In this document: positions 18,001 through 23,875 of the stretch, piece after piece | How positions within the stretch are numbered: the stretch's first letter is position 1 | How the letters are laid out: each line of letters starts with the position of its first letter | Assembly: GCA_021812425.1 (NCBI GenBank) | Contig: JAKANM010000005.1 | Span: forward strand, 1-32,355 | Source of the DNA: a bacterium | Lineage (GTDB): Bacteria; Patescibacteriota; Patescibacteriia; Magasanikbacterales; GWA2-37-8 | Length of the DNA stretch: 32,355 nucleotides | Reading direction: 5' to 3' | Notes under the pieces: model-generated | Seen by the model: only the letters and a program-made list of their open reading frames with translations | Databases searched by the model: none | Told to the model about the DNA's origin: nothing | Position numbers and translations under genes: made by a program

Positions 18001-19987
18001 GAACAGAAGTTGACGAGGCGACCTGAAAAGCCGAACATCCGACCGCGCTCACCGGACAATTTTTTTCGACTTGATTATTTAGGAAGACGCCGGAATTTAT
18101 AATCGGAGAAACACTGAGGTTTACACCCGGATTTTTCCATTTCCCAGATTTATCCAAACTGTAAGCCTGACAGCCGATATTTTGGCTGGTACAAAAACTT
18201 TTATCCACCGTGCTGAGCAGATAACTCACCGTCTTGTCATTAATATCCTTAAAGGAACGGCAGGTAGCGAATTGCCCGCTGCATGTATCAGCCGGAAACT
18301 TCCAGGTATTTTTTTCTCTAGTGCAATAAGCATAGTCCGCGCAACTACCGTCGGCATTGGTCTGGACGCAAGTTTGCAGATCAACACAATCTTGCAGACG
18401 ATTCGGCACGTCAGCACTCGCAAGGCTGGCGCTATTTACGAGAGCTTTGCATTTAGCGAGCGGGGCTTTCAACACCCAATTCGGATCGATCAAATGGCAG
18501 TACGGATGAGCTGGATCCTCCACGGCCAAATTCGGTCCGCAATCCGAAAATCCATTCACTACCTGGCTCAATTTCCAAGGCTGGCTGACATCGCTTCTTT
18601 GCGCGGCCAACTCAAACCCGAGCGGCAAAATACGAACCTGGCGTAGAACGCGAGCGTTATTCAAACAATATCCGGTGCGGTAACAATTAATATCATTATT
18701 TTTTGTTTCGGCAAGAGGAGAAACAAAAGTTTTGTTGCCGTCTAATATCCCGGCCTTAATCGCCGCGCCAATCGTCATTTGCTGGTTGATGGCATTGACC
18801 AAATCGTCACCAAGGCGGCAATTGTAAATGCCAGGACTATCAGGGCAACTATTTAATTGTGAGACCAAATCATATTGTGTCGGCTCTTGAATTTTAACGG
18901 CCGTCAAATAGCTAAAAAAACTCTGCGCCGCCGCCCGACCCAAAGAAGAAAGACCTGCGCCCTCGTAACTCAGAGGATTTCCGGTGCTTCCAAAGCCGCC
19001 ACCCGCTCCGGCACCTCCCGCTCCCGATGTACCGCTACAGCCGGCGCCGCCGAGACCGCCAACACAAAGCCCGAAAGGAAGGATACCTTTAGTTTGAAAA
19101 TTATTGATGATGTTGCTACCGAGGGTGCTTAGAAAAATCGAAAGAATAGTCGGAAAAACCTTAACGTCGCCTGAGGCAAGCGCGGCATTCAAGGTCGCTT
19201 CGTTTGATTTGACAGTCTCATCCGGAGTCTGACTGCCTGCGACTTTCTTCACATCCTGAGCTGGGGTCGTAATATCGCCGCTCACCTTAGTTTCAGCTGA
19301 TTTGAAACCCTGGCCTTCGGTTCGACTAAGGGTGGCGGATTCCCTTTGCGACCTGACAAGATTACCGATTTTTTCTGTTTGCTGGGCATAAATTCCAAAA
19401 TCACTGTCATCCGCCTTAAGACTAACATTGAACGCCCCTGTCAAGGCACCGGGTTCGGAAAATTTACTAAGACCACTTTTCCAGGCGTCAAAAAATTGAC
19501 GAGTATTACAAGCTGGTTTAGGCGGAGGACTGCCGCCAAATTCAGTTCTGAGACCTACTTTCAACGCGAGGTCTACTTTGATATCCGGAACTTTACACAA
19601 ATTCAGACCATTAGCTTCTCCTAACGCTCCGATTGCAGTGCCACCGGCATCATTGGCAACGTCTTCCAGATAACTGCCGAAGCCCTTTTGGAAAGCCATC
19701 GCTCCCTGGCCTTTTCCGCCAGAAGCGACCCATACTGCCGAATCATACGCAACTTTACGTAAAACGAAAGAAGCAGTCTTGACACCGGCGTTGAGGAGCG
19801 CCGCTTTAAGAAAGCCTAAAATAGTATCGATTATCTTATTCGTCACATCTGGGACACTCGCATCAACTAATACCGGCATACCGGCCTGCGCCGCCTGTGG
19901 CAAGAATACCCCCGCCGTCCCCACGAACAAAAAAATCGCGACTATCACGCCGAAACTAAATTTTTTGAATCGTGAAAACATAATCAA
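12038..19987 (-). CDS. Giant Cys-rich putative secreted/surface protein of the T4SS-like locus
   Basis: 2649-aa ORF; N-terminal signal/TM (FSFGVIVAIFLFVGTAGVFLPQAAQAG), recurrent GCxxY/F motifs, CBM4/9-like jelly-roll segment, PKD-like segment (AIDWDDGSD...VQVKDNWGWC). Confidence 0.88.
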   Translation of the reverse strand: MIMFSRFKKFSFGVIVAIFLFVGTAGVFLPQAAQAGMPVLVDASVPDVTNKIIDTILGFLKAALLNAGVKTASFVLRKVAYDSAVWVASGGKGQGAMAFQKGFGSYLEDVANDAGGTAIGALGEANGLNLCKVPDIKVDLALKVGLRTEFGGSPPPKPACNTRQFFDAWKSGLSKFSEPGALTGAFNVSLKADDSDFGIYAQQTEKIGNLVRSQRESATLSRTEGQGFKSAETKVSGDITTPAQDVKKVAGSQTPDETVKSNEATLNAALASGDVKVFPTILSIFLSTLGSNIINNFQTKGILPFGLCVGGLGGAGCSGTSGAGGAGAGGGFGSTGNPLSYEGAGLSSLGRAAAQSFFSYLTAVKIQEPTQYDLVSQLNSCPDSPGIYNCRLGDDLVNAINQQMTIGAAIKAGILDGNKTFVSPLAETKNNDINCYRTGYCLNNARVLRQVRILPLGFELAAQRSDVSQPWKLSQVVNGFSDCGPNLAVEDPAHPYCHLIDPNWVLKAPLAKCKALVNSASLASADVPNRLQDCVDLQTCVQTNADGSCADYAYCTREKNTWKFPADTCSGQFATCRSFKDINDKTVSYLLSTVDKSFCTSQNIGCQAYSLDKSGKWKNPGVNLSVSPIINSGVFLNNQVEKNCPVSAVGCSAFQVASSTSVQLNLKKAPDYLKCYDSNPTTPAIDWPTSTASLANIKGDAACSNYAGVCTAEERGCNWYTPKSGGGSRIPGKFKPAEISGNQVIWNDQCDAKCVGYNVYREMPANYSNGQDLAYIIPASGNACTIQDQGCTSFTNLSTTTGKSERVEYFTSLRTCLKPDETPDGKGKTYITYEGSAKVGFQLKTYSLLPNDDLVNGPLNAPKYFFKDPVELAQLNAECTELRYKAGTASLDCRQFNDEAGNIYYRLLSKTIPVTDACTPYRISEAAFYNDSTASTEGACLNQYGFWDTSEKPSGVCKKCLSNGKYQNGVCIYEGLASGVTNNAGASQSCSAAADTCRAYKGNAGNNIQNIFTDTFEDPSSINNWVAHASVAMSLSGVSTHVGEHSLAFNFGDATYALGEVGRRVSFDIGKTYDLTFWAYSDSDATVTVKIIPADGSSEIPFGTLNTVSIKKGVWQQYHLGPAEYLANTTTASLDFKSSITLTTYLDNIRLVKVADYLYLVKKSLSVDPVCNSHPGDGLPGEALGCQAYTDPQNHILDLTNFSSLCREGAIGCTGLFDTHNTVSPLADVYNVWFAVSTSVPQLGDRGGTAVATLSHTVPAVNGDTYSCIVPSGRSGCYVDILGHTPEEIRAAIGDSAITNSAIIIPADTPSTTPIYLVANQSASCSQADIGCSYAGVKINNAGVTAYVTTTIKNDPSKYSSTLCQSEAVGCSAFSDGAETNYFKDPEISSQLCEYRTGVQWGLARVDGWFRTNPIGYCYKDKGISCTKASASADCGAGDTCVLYGDNQPCYSDFGLVSSGATDYKNFVGLCPADQNRCTEFVDHADVDSSGKGKSYYLIKNDKVNEGNCSGQVSQKAGCALFDQTDVPTKSWHTTTTYKDSNDNSGALVNPVNDGGNDANTIMKVAQDRECGEWLKPMLSYSVYDDQSNSYKETTQGNLGRCNSVSRCVQNATSSILDVSTYRQRGTSWYDLDYDGFSIPGIYAVDNLEQMNFASTTTSTPDWRLVKRIDPSPCATDGKANCGVGNSGDCVNHKCVQSPDGKSAISANPQSCRAYPEVDSPFPSTQKIVGVSGRGGSSFFRNAHICDENNSGDKGNNQCECDYRKVQYGDIFTKYWKYDEASSTDRNLILNASQKSKNPTLDKPPAGICLGGVSGGSKPLDGEECKVDGDCGLGGVCEVLKSSHAFVGLKGFCLETDSTRHLNSDVAQNVCLTWYPIESLAGVADINAQHTEALSDWQITQKNGGQYCLNSSAPANDPATNKTFDLVFSPGGIKNYSTPTGYDPTIDQGFGVPQYQAILKTGGAGTARKCWYDFWGNHSQINYDQVQKTFNIGNSSVQYSGLTDNTMRDINIDDIEEIDVQVISSGGDKNITSGATFKFPNLTLTNDWQPYYKVLNKDNTTGGVVGGFYKDSTGGSHFIMFYTYLATPSPFANPDGGTGIHLPDNEQISSYWSYGGANYSGLAGEMGNKISAPYPLLYANFNTNLTLPWLQGRSLWVLPNNSITQACPIPPSSGPNFSYASEPVLSHAINIDFAPTFKSIDTYFCGSWNNEANNSSNIYVPLAVATACGGATVAYGNTDEIGYRITYKLRQTCKVAVDARINLVGSANDFSKQYRTVPWTDRLWNINGKGLNAYTVPSPVAGINYDYSTNVSPFGSIDITTPPSSNLLIFTPYTLPGCTKNPAIPAITGCPADDTAAAADGIDRSAKYNLSAITKIDGQTYSFPSSIPAIQSGVVSLSKLYANASNYLWFGTQYGLTPGYGLLPNITGGVEHVPPEIHPLGARIMLNGALSYLEPTEFGFSINNSINAVSTTQDSFLPVSLNFFMFADKNQMPIRQVAIDWDDGSDVSLRSGYFRNQRGAVPSSTPVVACQPIASASDYGHIKDVTCDNAYYEAKNTYFCSGDPKPLRYDNNGTGNCGSVKDFPDGCCIFKPKVQVKDNWGWCNGGSTGVNSGFYDSSWAGSTGRDSCRITSQRPWTPFAGQVVVKYIK

Positions 19988-20580
19988 CGAGTGGAAGTGG
20001 CAGTAAGAGTGCTGCTAGCCATCAGCTGAGCAACCATCGACAACAATTCTTGATCGGTAAGTTTGTTTAAAATTTCTTTTTTCATCCCGGATTGAACAAG
20101 GAGTTCCCTGATCTGAGCCGGATCGCTTACAATTTGATTTATATTCTTCGGAATATTTTCAGCGCTGGACGGAAATGCGATGGTAGTCGTCGGTCCAAGC
20201 GGAGTACCGGCGTCAGAACAATTCTTGCCGGCGTTGGCGCAACGCGCCAATCCTTTCGCAACTACTTCCTTATCACTCATGCCGTAACCAAAAGTATCAT
20301 ACAGATATGGACTGGTACCATAGGTATACAGCTCATCAAAATCTGAGAGGCCGTCGCCGTCCGTGTCTCGATAACGAAGCGCGTCGACATCGTTGACCTG
20401 ATCTTTGAGTGAAGCAGGAATTTTACTGTTGAGGGCAAAAGGCGCAAGCATCGTGTTGCGAATTTGTAACACTCCGAGCGTCAGCCCCATCACCGCAAAA
20501 ACTAATAATAACACAAAACCAGTCTTCTGCTCAGCAGTAAGACTTCGCTTCGCTGAACCCGCTGGTTGTTCGTCCGGCAT
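19984..20580 (-). CDS. Membrane-anchored protein with thrombospondin type 3-like Ca-binding motif
   Basis: TM TGFVLLLVFAVMGLTLGVLQI; DTDGDGLSDFDELYTYGTSPYLYDT; 4-nt overlap with the 2649-aa ORF. Confidence 0.75.
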   Translation of the reverse strand: MPDEQPAGSAKRSLTAEQKTGFVLLLVFAVMGLTLGVLQIRNTMLAPFALNSKIPASLKDQVNDVDALRYRDTDGDGLSDFDELYTYGTSPYLYDTFGYGMSDKEVVAKGLARCANAGKNCSDAGTPLGPTTTIAFPSSAENIPKNINQIVSDPAQIRELLVQSGMKKEILNKLTDQELLSMVAQLMASSTLTATSTR

Positions 20581-20610
20581 ACGGCGAAAAGTAGATTTTT
20601 GCTTGTCGTT

Positions 20611-20639
20611 ATTATATCACACTACGGTCGGAGTGGTAA
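20611..20639 (-). promoter_or_regulatory. Putative promoter TTACCA-N17-TATAAT with extended -10 (TGATATAAT) for the 20580-12038 operon
   Basis: Minus-strand TTACCA 20634-20639, 17-nt spacer, TATAAT 20611-20616. Confidence 0.6.
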
Positions 20640-20649
20640 GTGGATAACT

Positions 20650-20722
20650 GGTCATTCTGAGCAAAGCGAAGGATCTCTTACGGTTGAGATATAAAGGATT
20701 CTTCGTTTCACTCAGAATGACA
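20650..20722. repeat. Palindromic element copy 1 (TCATTCTGAG family)
   Basis: GGTCATTCTGAGCAAAGCGAAGGATCTCTTA ... AAAGGATTCTTCGTTTCACTCAGAATGACA; contains the rsmA stop codon. Confidence 0.88.
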
Positions 20723-21692
20723 GTTGTCGAAACAATTCAATCCAATCATTCACTGATAATTCCTGCGCTCTGATGGTCGGTAAAAAATTCAATTCTTCAA
20801 AAATTTTCCGGAGTTTCTCCTTATTTTCTTTACCAATGAACGGCTCAAGATTTTTCGTCAACAACTTTCTCCGATTCGCAAATCCTGCCTTCACCAGGCT
20901 AAAAAAATTTTTATCGTCGCTCCAAATGTCATCCTGAGGCGTAGCCGAAGGATCCCTTAAACCACCAGACACAAGGGATTCTTCGCTCCGCTCAGAATGA
21001 CAAGTGTGCTGTCTTGGTATGATCGATATCACCGCCGAATCCACCCGCGGCGACGGCCAAAAGCTCTCCCGAGGAACAATAAACTCCAGCTTTGGTTCAG
21101 CATAATATTGCACCGATACCGAGAGCAACGACATCTCCCCAGGCTCGGCGCAAATCCTCTCCGCCACTTCCTTTTGGACCATGAGCACCATCGCCTCTGG
21201 GGGGGGTGCAGTTTCAAGAAATAAACGAATGACCGCCGATGTGATCTGATATGGTAAATTCGCCACGACTTTGAATTTTGGAAATTGGAAATTAGGATTT
21301 AGGAATTGCTTCAAAACGTTTCCCCAAACAATTTCAATATTACGCTCGTCATTTCGAGCAGAGCGAGAAATCTCTGTCATAATTGTCGAATCGGACAGAG
21401 ATCTTTCACTTCGTTCAAGATGACAACCATGTTCTTCCCAATACGGCTGAAGTTTTTTTTCAATTTCAAAACTAATCACTCTACCGGCTCTTTCTGCGAG
21501 CGGAAAGGTAAGAACACCGAAGCCGGGACCGACCTCGACGATTGTCTCATCTTTTGTAACCGCGGCGACCTCTAAAATTTTATTTAGAATCTCTTCATCA
21601 ATTAAATAATTCTGACCATATTTCTTGGATGGATTCAGATTATATTTCGACGCGAGGTGAAATAGGTAATCTGGATTGTACAAATTTGGCAT
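20712..21692 (-). CDS. rsmA: 16S rRNA (adenine1518/1519-N6)-dimethyltransferase RsmA/KsgA with two in-frame palindrome insertions
   Basis: YGQNYLIDEEILNKI, ETIVEVGPGFGVLTFPLAERAGRVISFEIE, VVANLPYQITSAVI; extra peptides CHLERSERSLSDS... and CHSERSEESLVSGG... Confidence 0.92.
   Translation of the reverse strand: MPNLYNPDYLFHLASKYNLNPSKKYGQNYLIDEEILNKILEVAAVTKDETIVEVGPGFGVLTFPLAERAGRVISFEIEKKLQPYWEEHGCHLERSERSLSDSTIMTEISRSARNDERNIEIVWGNVLKQFLNPNFQFPKFKVVANLPYQITSAVIRLFLETAPPPEAMVLMVQKEVAERICAEPGEMSLLSVSVQYYAEPKLEFIVPRESFWPSPRVDSAVISIIPRQHTCHSERSEESLVSGGLRDPSATPQDDIWSDDKNFFSLVKAGFANRRKLLTKNLEPFIGKENKEKLRKIFEELNFLPTIRAQELSVNDWIELFRQLSF
20927..21002. repeat. Palindromic element copy 2, in frame within rsmA
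   Basis: TGTCATCCTGAGGCGTAGCCGAAGGATCCCTTA ... AAGGGATTCTTCGCTCCGCTCAGAATGACA; encodes CHSERSEESLVSGGLRDPSATPQDD. Confidence 0.93.
21347..21425. repeat. Palindromic element copy 3 (TTTCGAG...GACAGAG subfamily), in frame within rsmA
   Basis: CGTCATTTCGAGCAGAGCGAGAAATCTCTGTC ... GACAGAGATCTTTCACTTCGTTCAAGATGACA; encodes CHLERSERSLSDSTIMTEISRSARNDE. Confidence 0.9.
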
Positions 21693-21700
21693 ATTTTGTC

Positions 21701-22048
21701 TGTCATCCTGAGTGAAACGAAGGATCCCTTATGTCCACTCATCACTCAAGTCTTTCCATGTTGGATTAACCATTTTTATAAGCGAAACCTTGAACAATCG
21801 TTTTTTTCCTTTTAAATATTTCTCCCGATTTATTGCTTGATTTATATCTGAATAATCTTCATAATAAACCAACTTTTTGCAACCATATTTTTTTGAAAAA
21901 TCGTCAACTAATTCTAGTCTATGTTCAGAAATCCTTCTTTGCAAATCGTTCGTAACACCAATATACAATGTACCACTAAGACTAGCTAGAATATAAACAT
22001 GATATGTTTTCATAGTTTAAGGGATTCTTCGCTCCGCTCAGAATGACA
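21701..22048. mobile_element. Putative GIY-YIG-bearing palindromic element A (348 bp)
   Basis: 31-nt inverted arms 21701-21731 (TGTCATCCTGAGTGAAACGAAGGATCCCTTA) and 22018-22048 (TAAGGGATTCTTCGCTCCGCTCAGAATGACA), 26/31 matching, enclosing a GIY-YIG ORF. Confidence 0.8.
21729..22013 (-). CDS. GIY-YIG nuclease family protein
   Basis: YHVYILASLSGTLYIGVTNDLQRRISEH...NREKYLKG; stop codon lies at the inner edge of the left arm. Confidence 0.9.
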   Translation of the reverse strand: MKTYHVYILASLSGTLYIGVTNDLQRRISEHRLELVDDFSKKYGCKKLVYYEDYSDINQAINREKYLKGKKRLFKVSLIKMVNPTWKDLSDEWT

Positions 22049-22090
22049 CTGTTGCCTGTTCAGAATGACAATTTTATTTCTCTTTCACCC

Positions 22091-22106
22091 GTCACTCGCG
22101 AGTGAC
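22091..22106. repeat. Perfect 16-bp palindrome GTCACTCGCGAGTGAC
   Basis: Self-complementary; contains the stop codon of ORF 22092-23252. Confidence 0.8.
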
Positions 22107-23252
22107 AGGTTTCAGCCCAGCGCTCGTATACCGATTCGACGCGTTCCAAAGCATCCAGCCGGCGGAGGTATACTTTTCCACCGCGTTAATTTCCGCCCTG
22201 ATCATCTCGCCATCGTAAACTGCTCCAAGATCAAACGCCTGAAGCCAAGGCCGAAGTTCGGCGCGGCTGTTTTTGAAACGAGGAACGCCCAACGTCATGC
22301 CATGGGTAATAACCAAATCAGGGTGAGCGGCCGGATTCTGAAGCCCGAGGTGGCCGGGCGGATAGTGCGAGGGATACATCATCGGAGAAATATAGTCCGC
22401 TACCGGAAGCGCGTCATCAAGCCGCTGGCCGATATTCATATCATCCTCGCCCGTCTTCTCCATCACAAACCCAAACATATCAAACGAAATCCAGGCCGAC
22501 AGAAAACGCAACTCCGAGGTTAAATAATTATAAAATTTTGCCAGCGTATGGTATTTTTTTTGACCGATGTCGCTATAGACTACCGTCGCCATATTGCCGT
22601 CGGAAGGAAAACGAATATAATCAAAATTTATTTCATCAAAGCCATATTTTATCGCATCCTTCGCGATCGCCACATTATACTCCCAGACTTCCTTTTTGGT
22701 GGCGTCTACCCAGGCAAGTCCCTTGTGATCGCGCCACAGTCCGCCGCCTTGTCTTTTTAGCGCCAAATCAGGATTTCTCTCCGCCAAAATCGGATCCTGG
22801 AACACAGTCTGACGGGCAATAACATAAATATGATGGGCATGTAATTTTTTAATCGTCGCGGCGAGGTCATAATACCGATTGTCCACCAAATGCATTTTTA
22901 TCGCGAGCGGCACCTGAGTTTTGAACAATACCAGGCCGCTATAATCCTTGATATCCATCACCACGGCGTTGAGTTCGGTGCGATCTATAAGATTAATTAT
23001 CTCATCAATTTTTTTCGGGCTGCCGGCGGAGTAAGCCGTCAGATAAACGGCTTTAACAATTTGCTTTGGAGTTTTATGCCGCCTTGATAAGACCGCAATC
23101 GAACTTGATGTAGATCTGCCGACAATATCAATGGTGATCCGATCGAGATCAGTGTTGACCGATTGCCAAGTATAAACAATGCAAAAAAAAGCGGCGACGC
23201 TGGCGATTGCAACGGCTGAAATAAATATTTTTGGGTTTATAATCCGATTCAT
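22092..23252 (-). CDS. Putative glycoside hydrolase (DUF4015-like)
   Basis: AVYLTAYSAGSPKKIDEIINLIDRTELNAVVMDIKDYSGLVLFKT...GFDEINFDYIRFPSDG. Confidence 0.85.
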   Translation of the reverse strand: MNRIINPKIFISAVAIASVAAFFCIVYTWQSVNTDLDRITIDIVGRSTSSSIAVLSRRHKTPKQIVKAVYLTAYSAGSPKKIDEIINLIDRTELNAVVMDIKDYSGLVLFKTQVPLAIKMHLVDNRYYDLAATIKKLHAHHIYVIARQTVFQDPILAERNPDLALKRQGGGLWRDHKGLAWVDATKKEVWEYNVAIAKDAIKYGFDEINFDYIRFPSDGNMATVVYSDIGQKKYHTLAKFYNYLTSELRFLSAWISFDMFGFVMEKTGEDDMNIGQRLDDALPVADYISPMMYPSHYPPGHLGLQNPAAHPDLVITHGMTLGVPRFKNSRAELRPWLQAFDLGAVYDGEMIRAEINAVEKYTSAGWMLWNASNRYTSAGLKPVTRE

Positions 23253-23863
23253 AACTCAACCTTTAATTCGCCCTGCCTCAAAACCGAAAATTTTCCGCCG
23301 ACAACTCCTATTATCGTGGTCGGCTGGCGTTTTGGCAAAACGCCATAATTCAAAATCAGATCCGGTTGAGCGGGGCGATTTTCAAATGTTTTATAAATTT
23401 CATCAGCGTCGTAAATTTCACCGACATCGGAAATGTTCGCCGACGTTGCCACCAGCGGGCGGCCGATCTTCTCGGTGATTGATATAAGCAGTGGAAAATC
23501 CGTAACTCTGACTGCCAGCGTCCCATCCCGCGACACGACACCGTTGGCCAAACTTTCGCTCCGCGCTTCTCCAACTATCGTCACCGCTCCCGGCCAATAT
23601 TTTATTGCCAATTTGTTCAACGTTTGATTCCATTTTAGATATTTCTTCGCCATCTCTATCGTCGGCACGACGACGAGCATCGGCTTATCGGATTTTCTGC
23701 CTTTAATTTTGAAAATTTCGTCGACGGATTTTTGATTCGTCGCGTCACAGCCGAGGCCATAGGAAGTTTCGGTCGGAAATACAATAATTTTACCGTTCAA
23801 AATCTCAACGATAATTTCGGATAAATTGCATTCGGAAAGTATTTTCATATTCGATTTGTCCAA
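23249..23863 (-). CDS. Sua5/YciO/YrdC/YwlC family, threonylcarbamoyl-AMP synthase-like
   Basis: KIIVFPTETSYGLGCDATNQKSVDEIFKIKGRKSDKPMLVVV; PLVATSANISD. Confidence 0.92.
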   Translation of the reverse strand: MDKSNMKILSECNLSEIIVEILNGKIIVFPTETSYGLGCDATNQKSVDEIFKIKGRKSDKPMLVVVPTIEMAKKYLKWNQTLNKLAIKYWPGAVTIVGEARSESLANGVVSRDGTLAVRVTDFPLLISITEKIGRPLVATSANISDVGEIYDADEIYKTFENRPAQPDLILNYGVLPKRQPTTIIGVVGGKFSVLRQGELKVEL

Positions 23864-23875
23864 CGCCGTTTGTTA

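Noticed and set aside
12089-19624. Numerous 60-154 aa ORFs on both strands inside the 2649-aa gene
   Set aside because: Nested or antisense within one long open frame, no SD or recognised domains; shadow ORFs.
1602-20580. Integrative conjugative element or complete conjugation system
   Set aside because: No relaxase, VirD4 coupling protein, integrase or att-like repeats visible in the window; only a reduced T4SS-like set.
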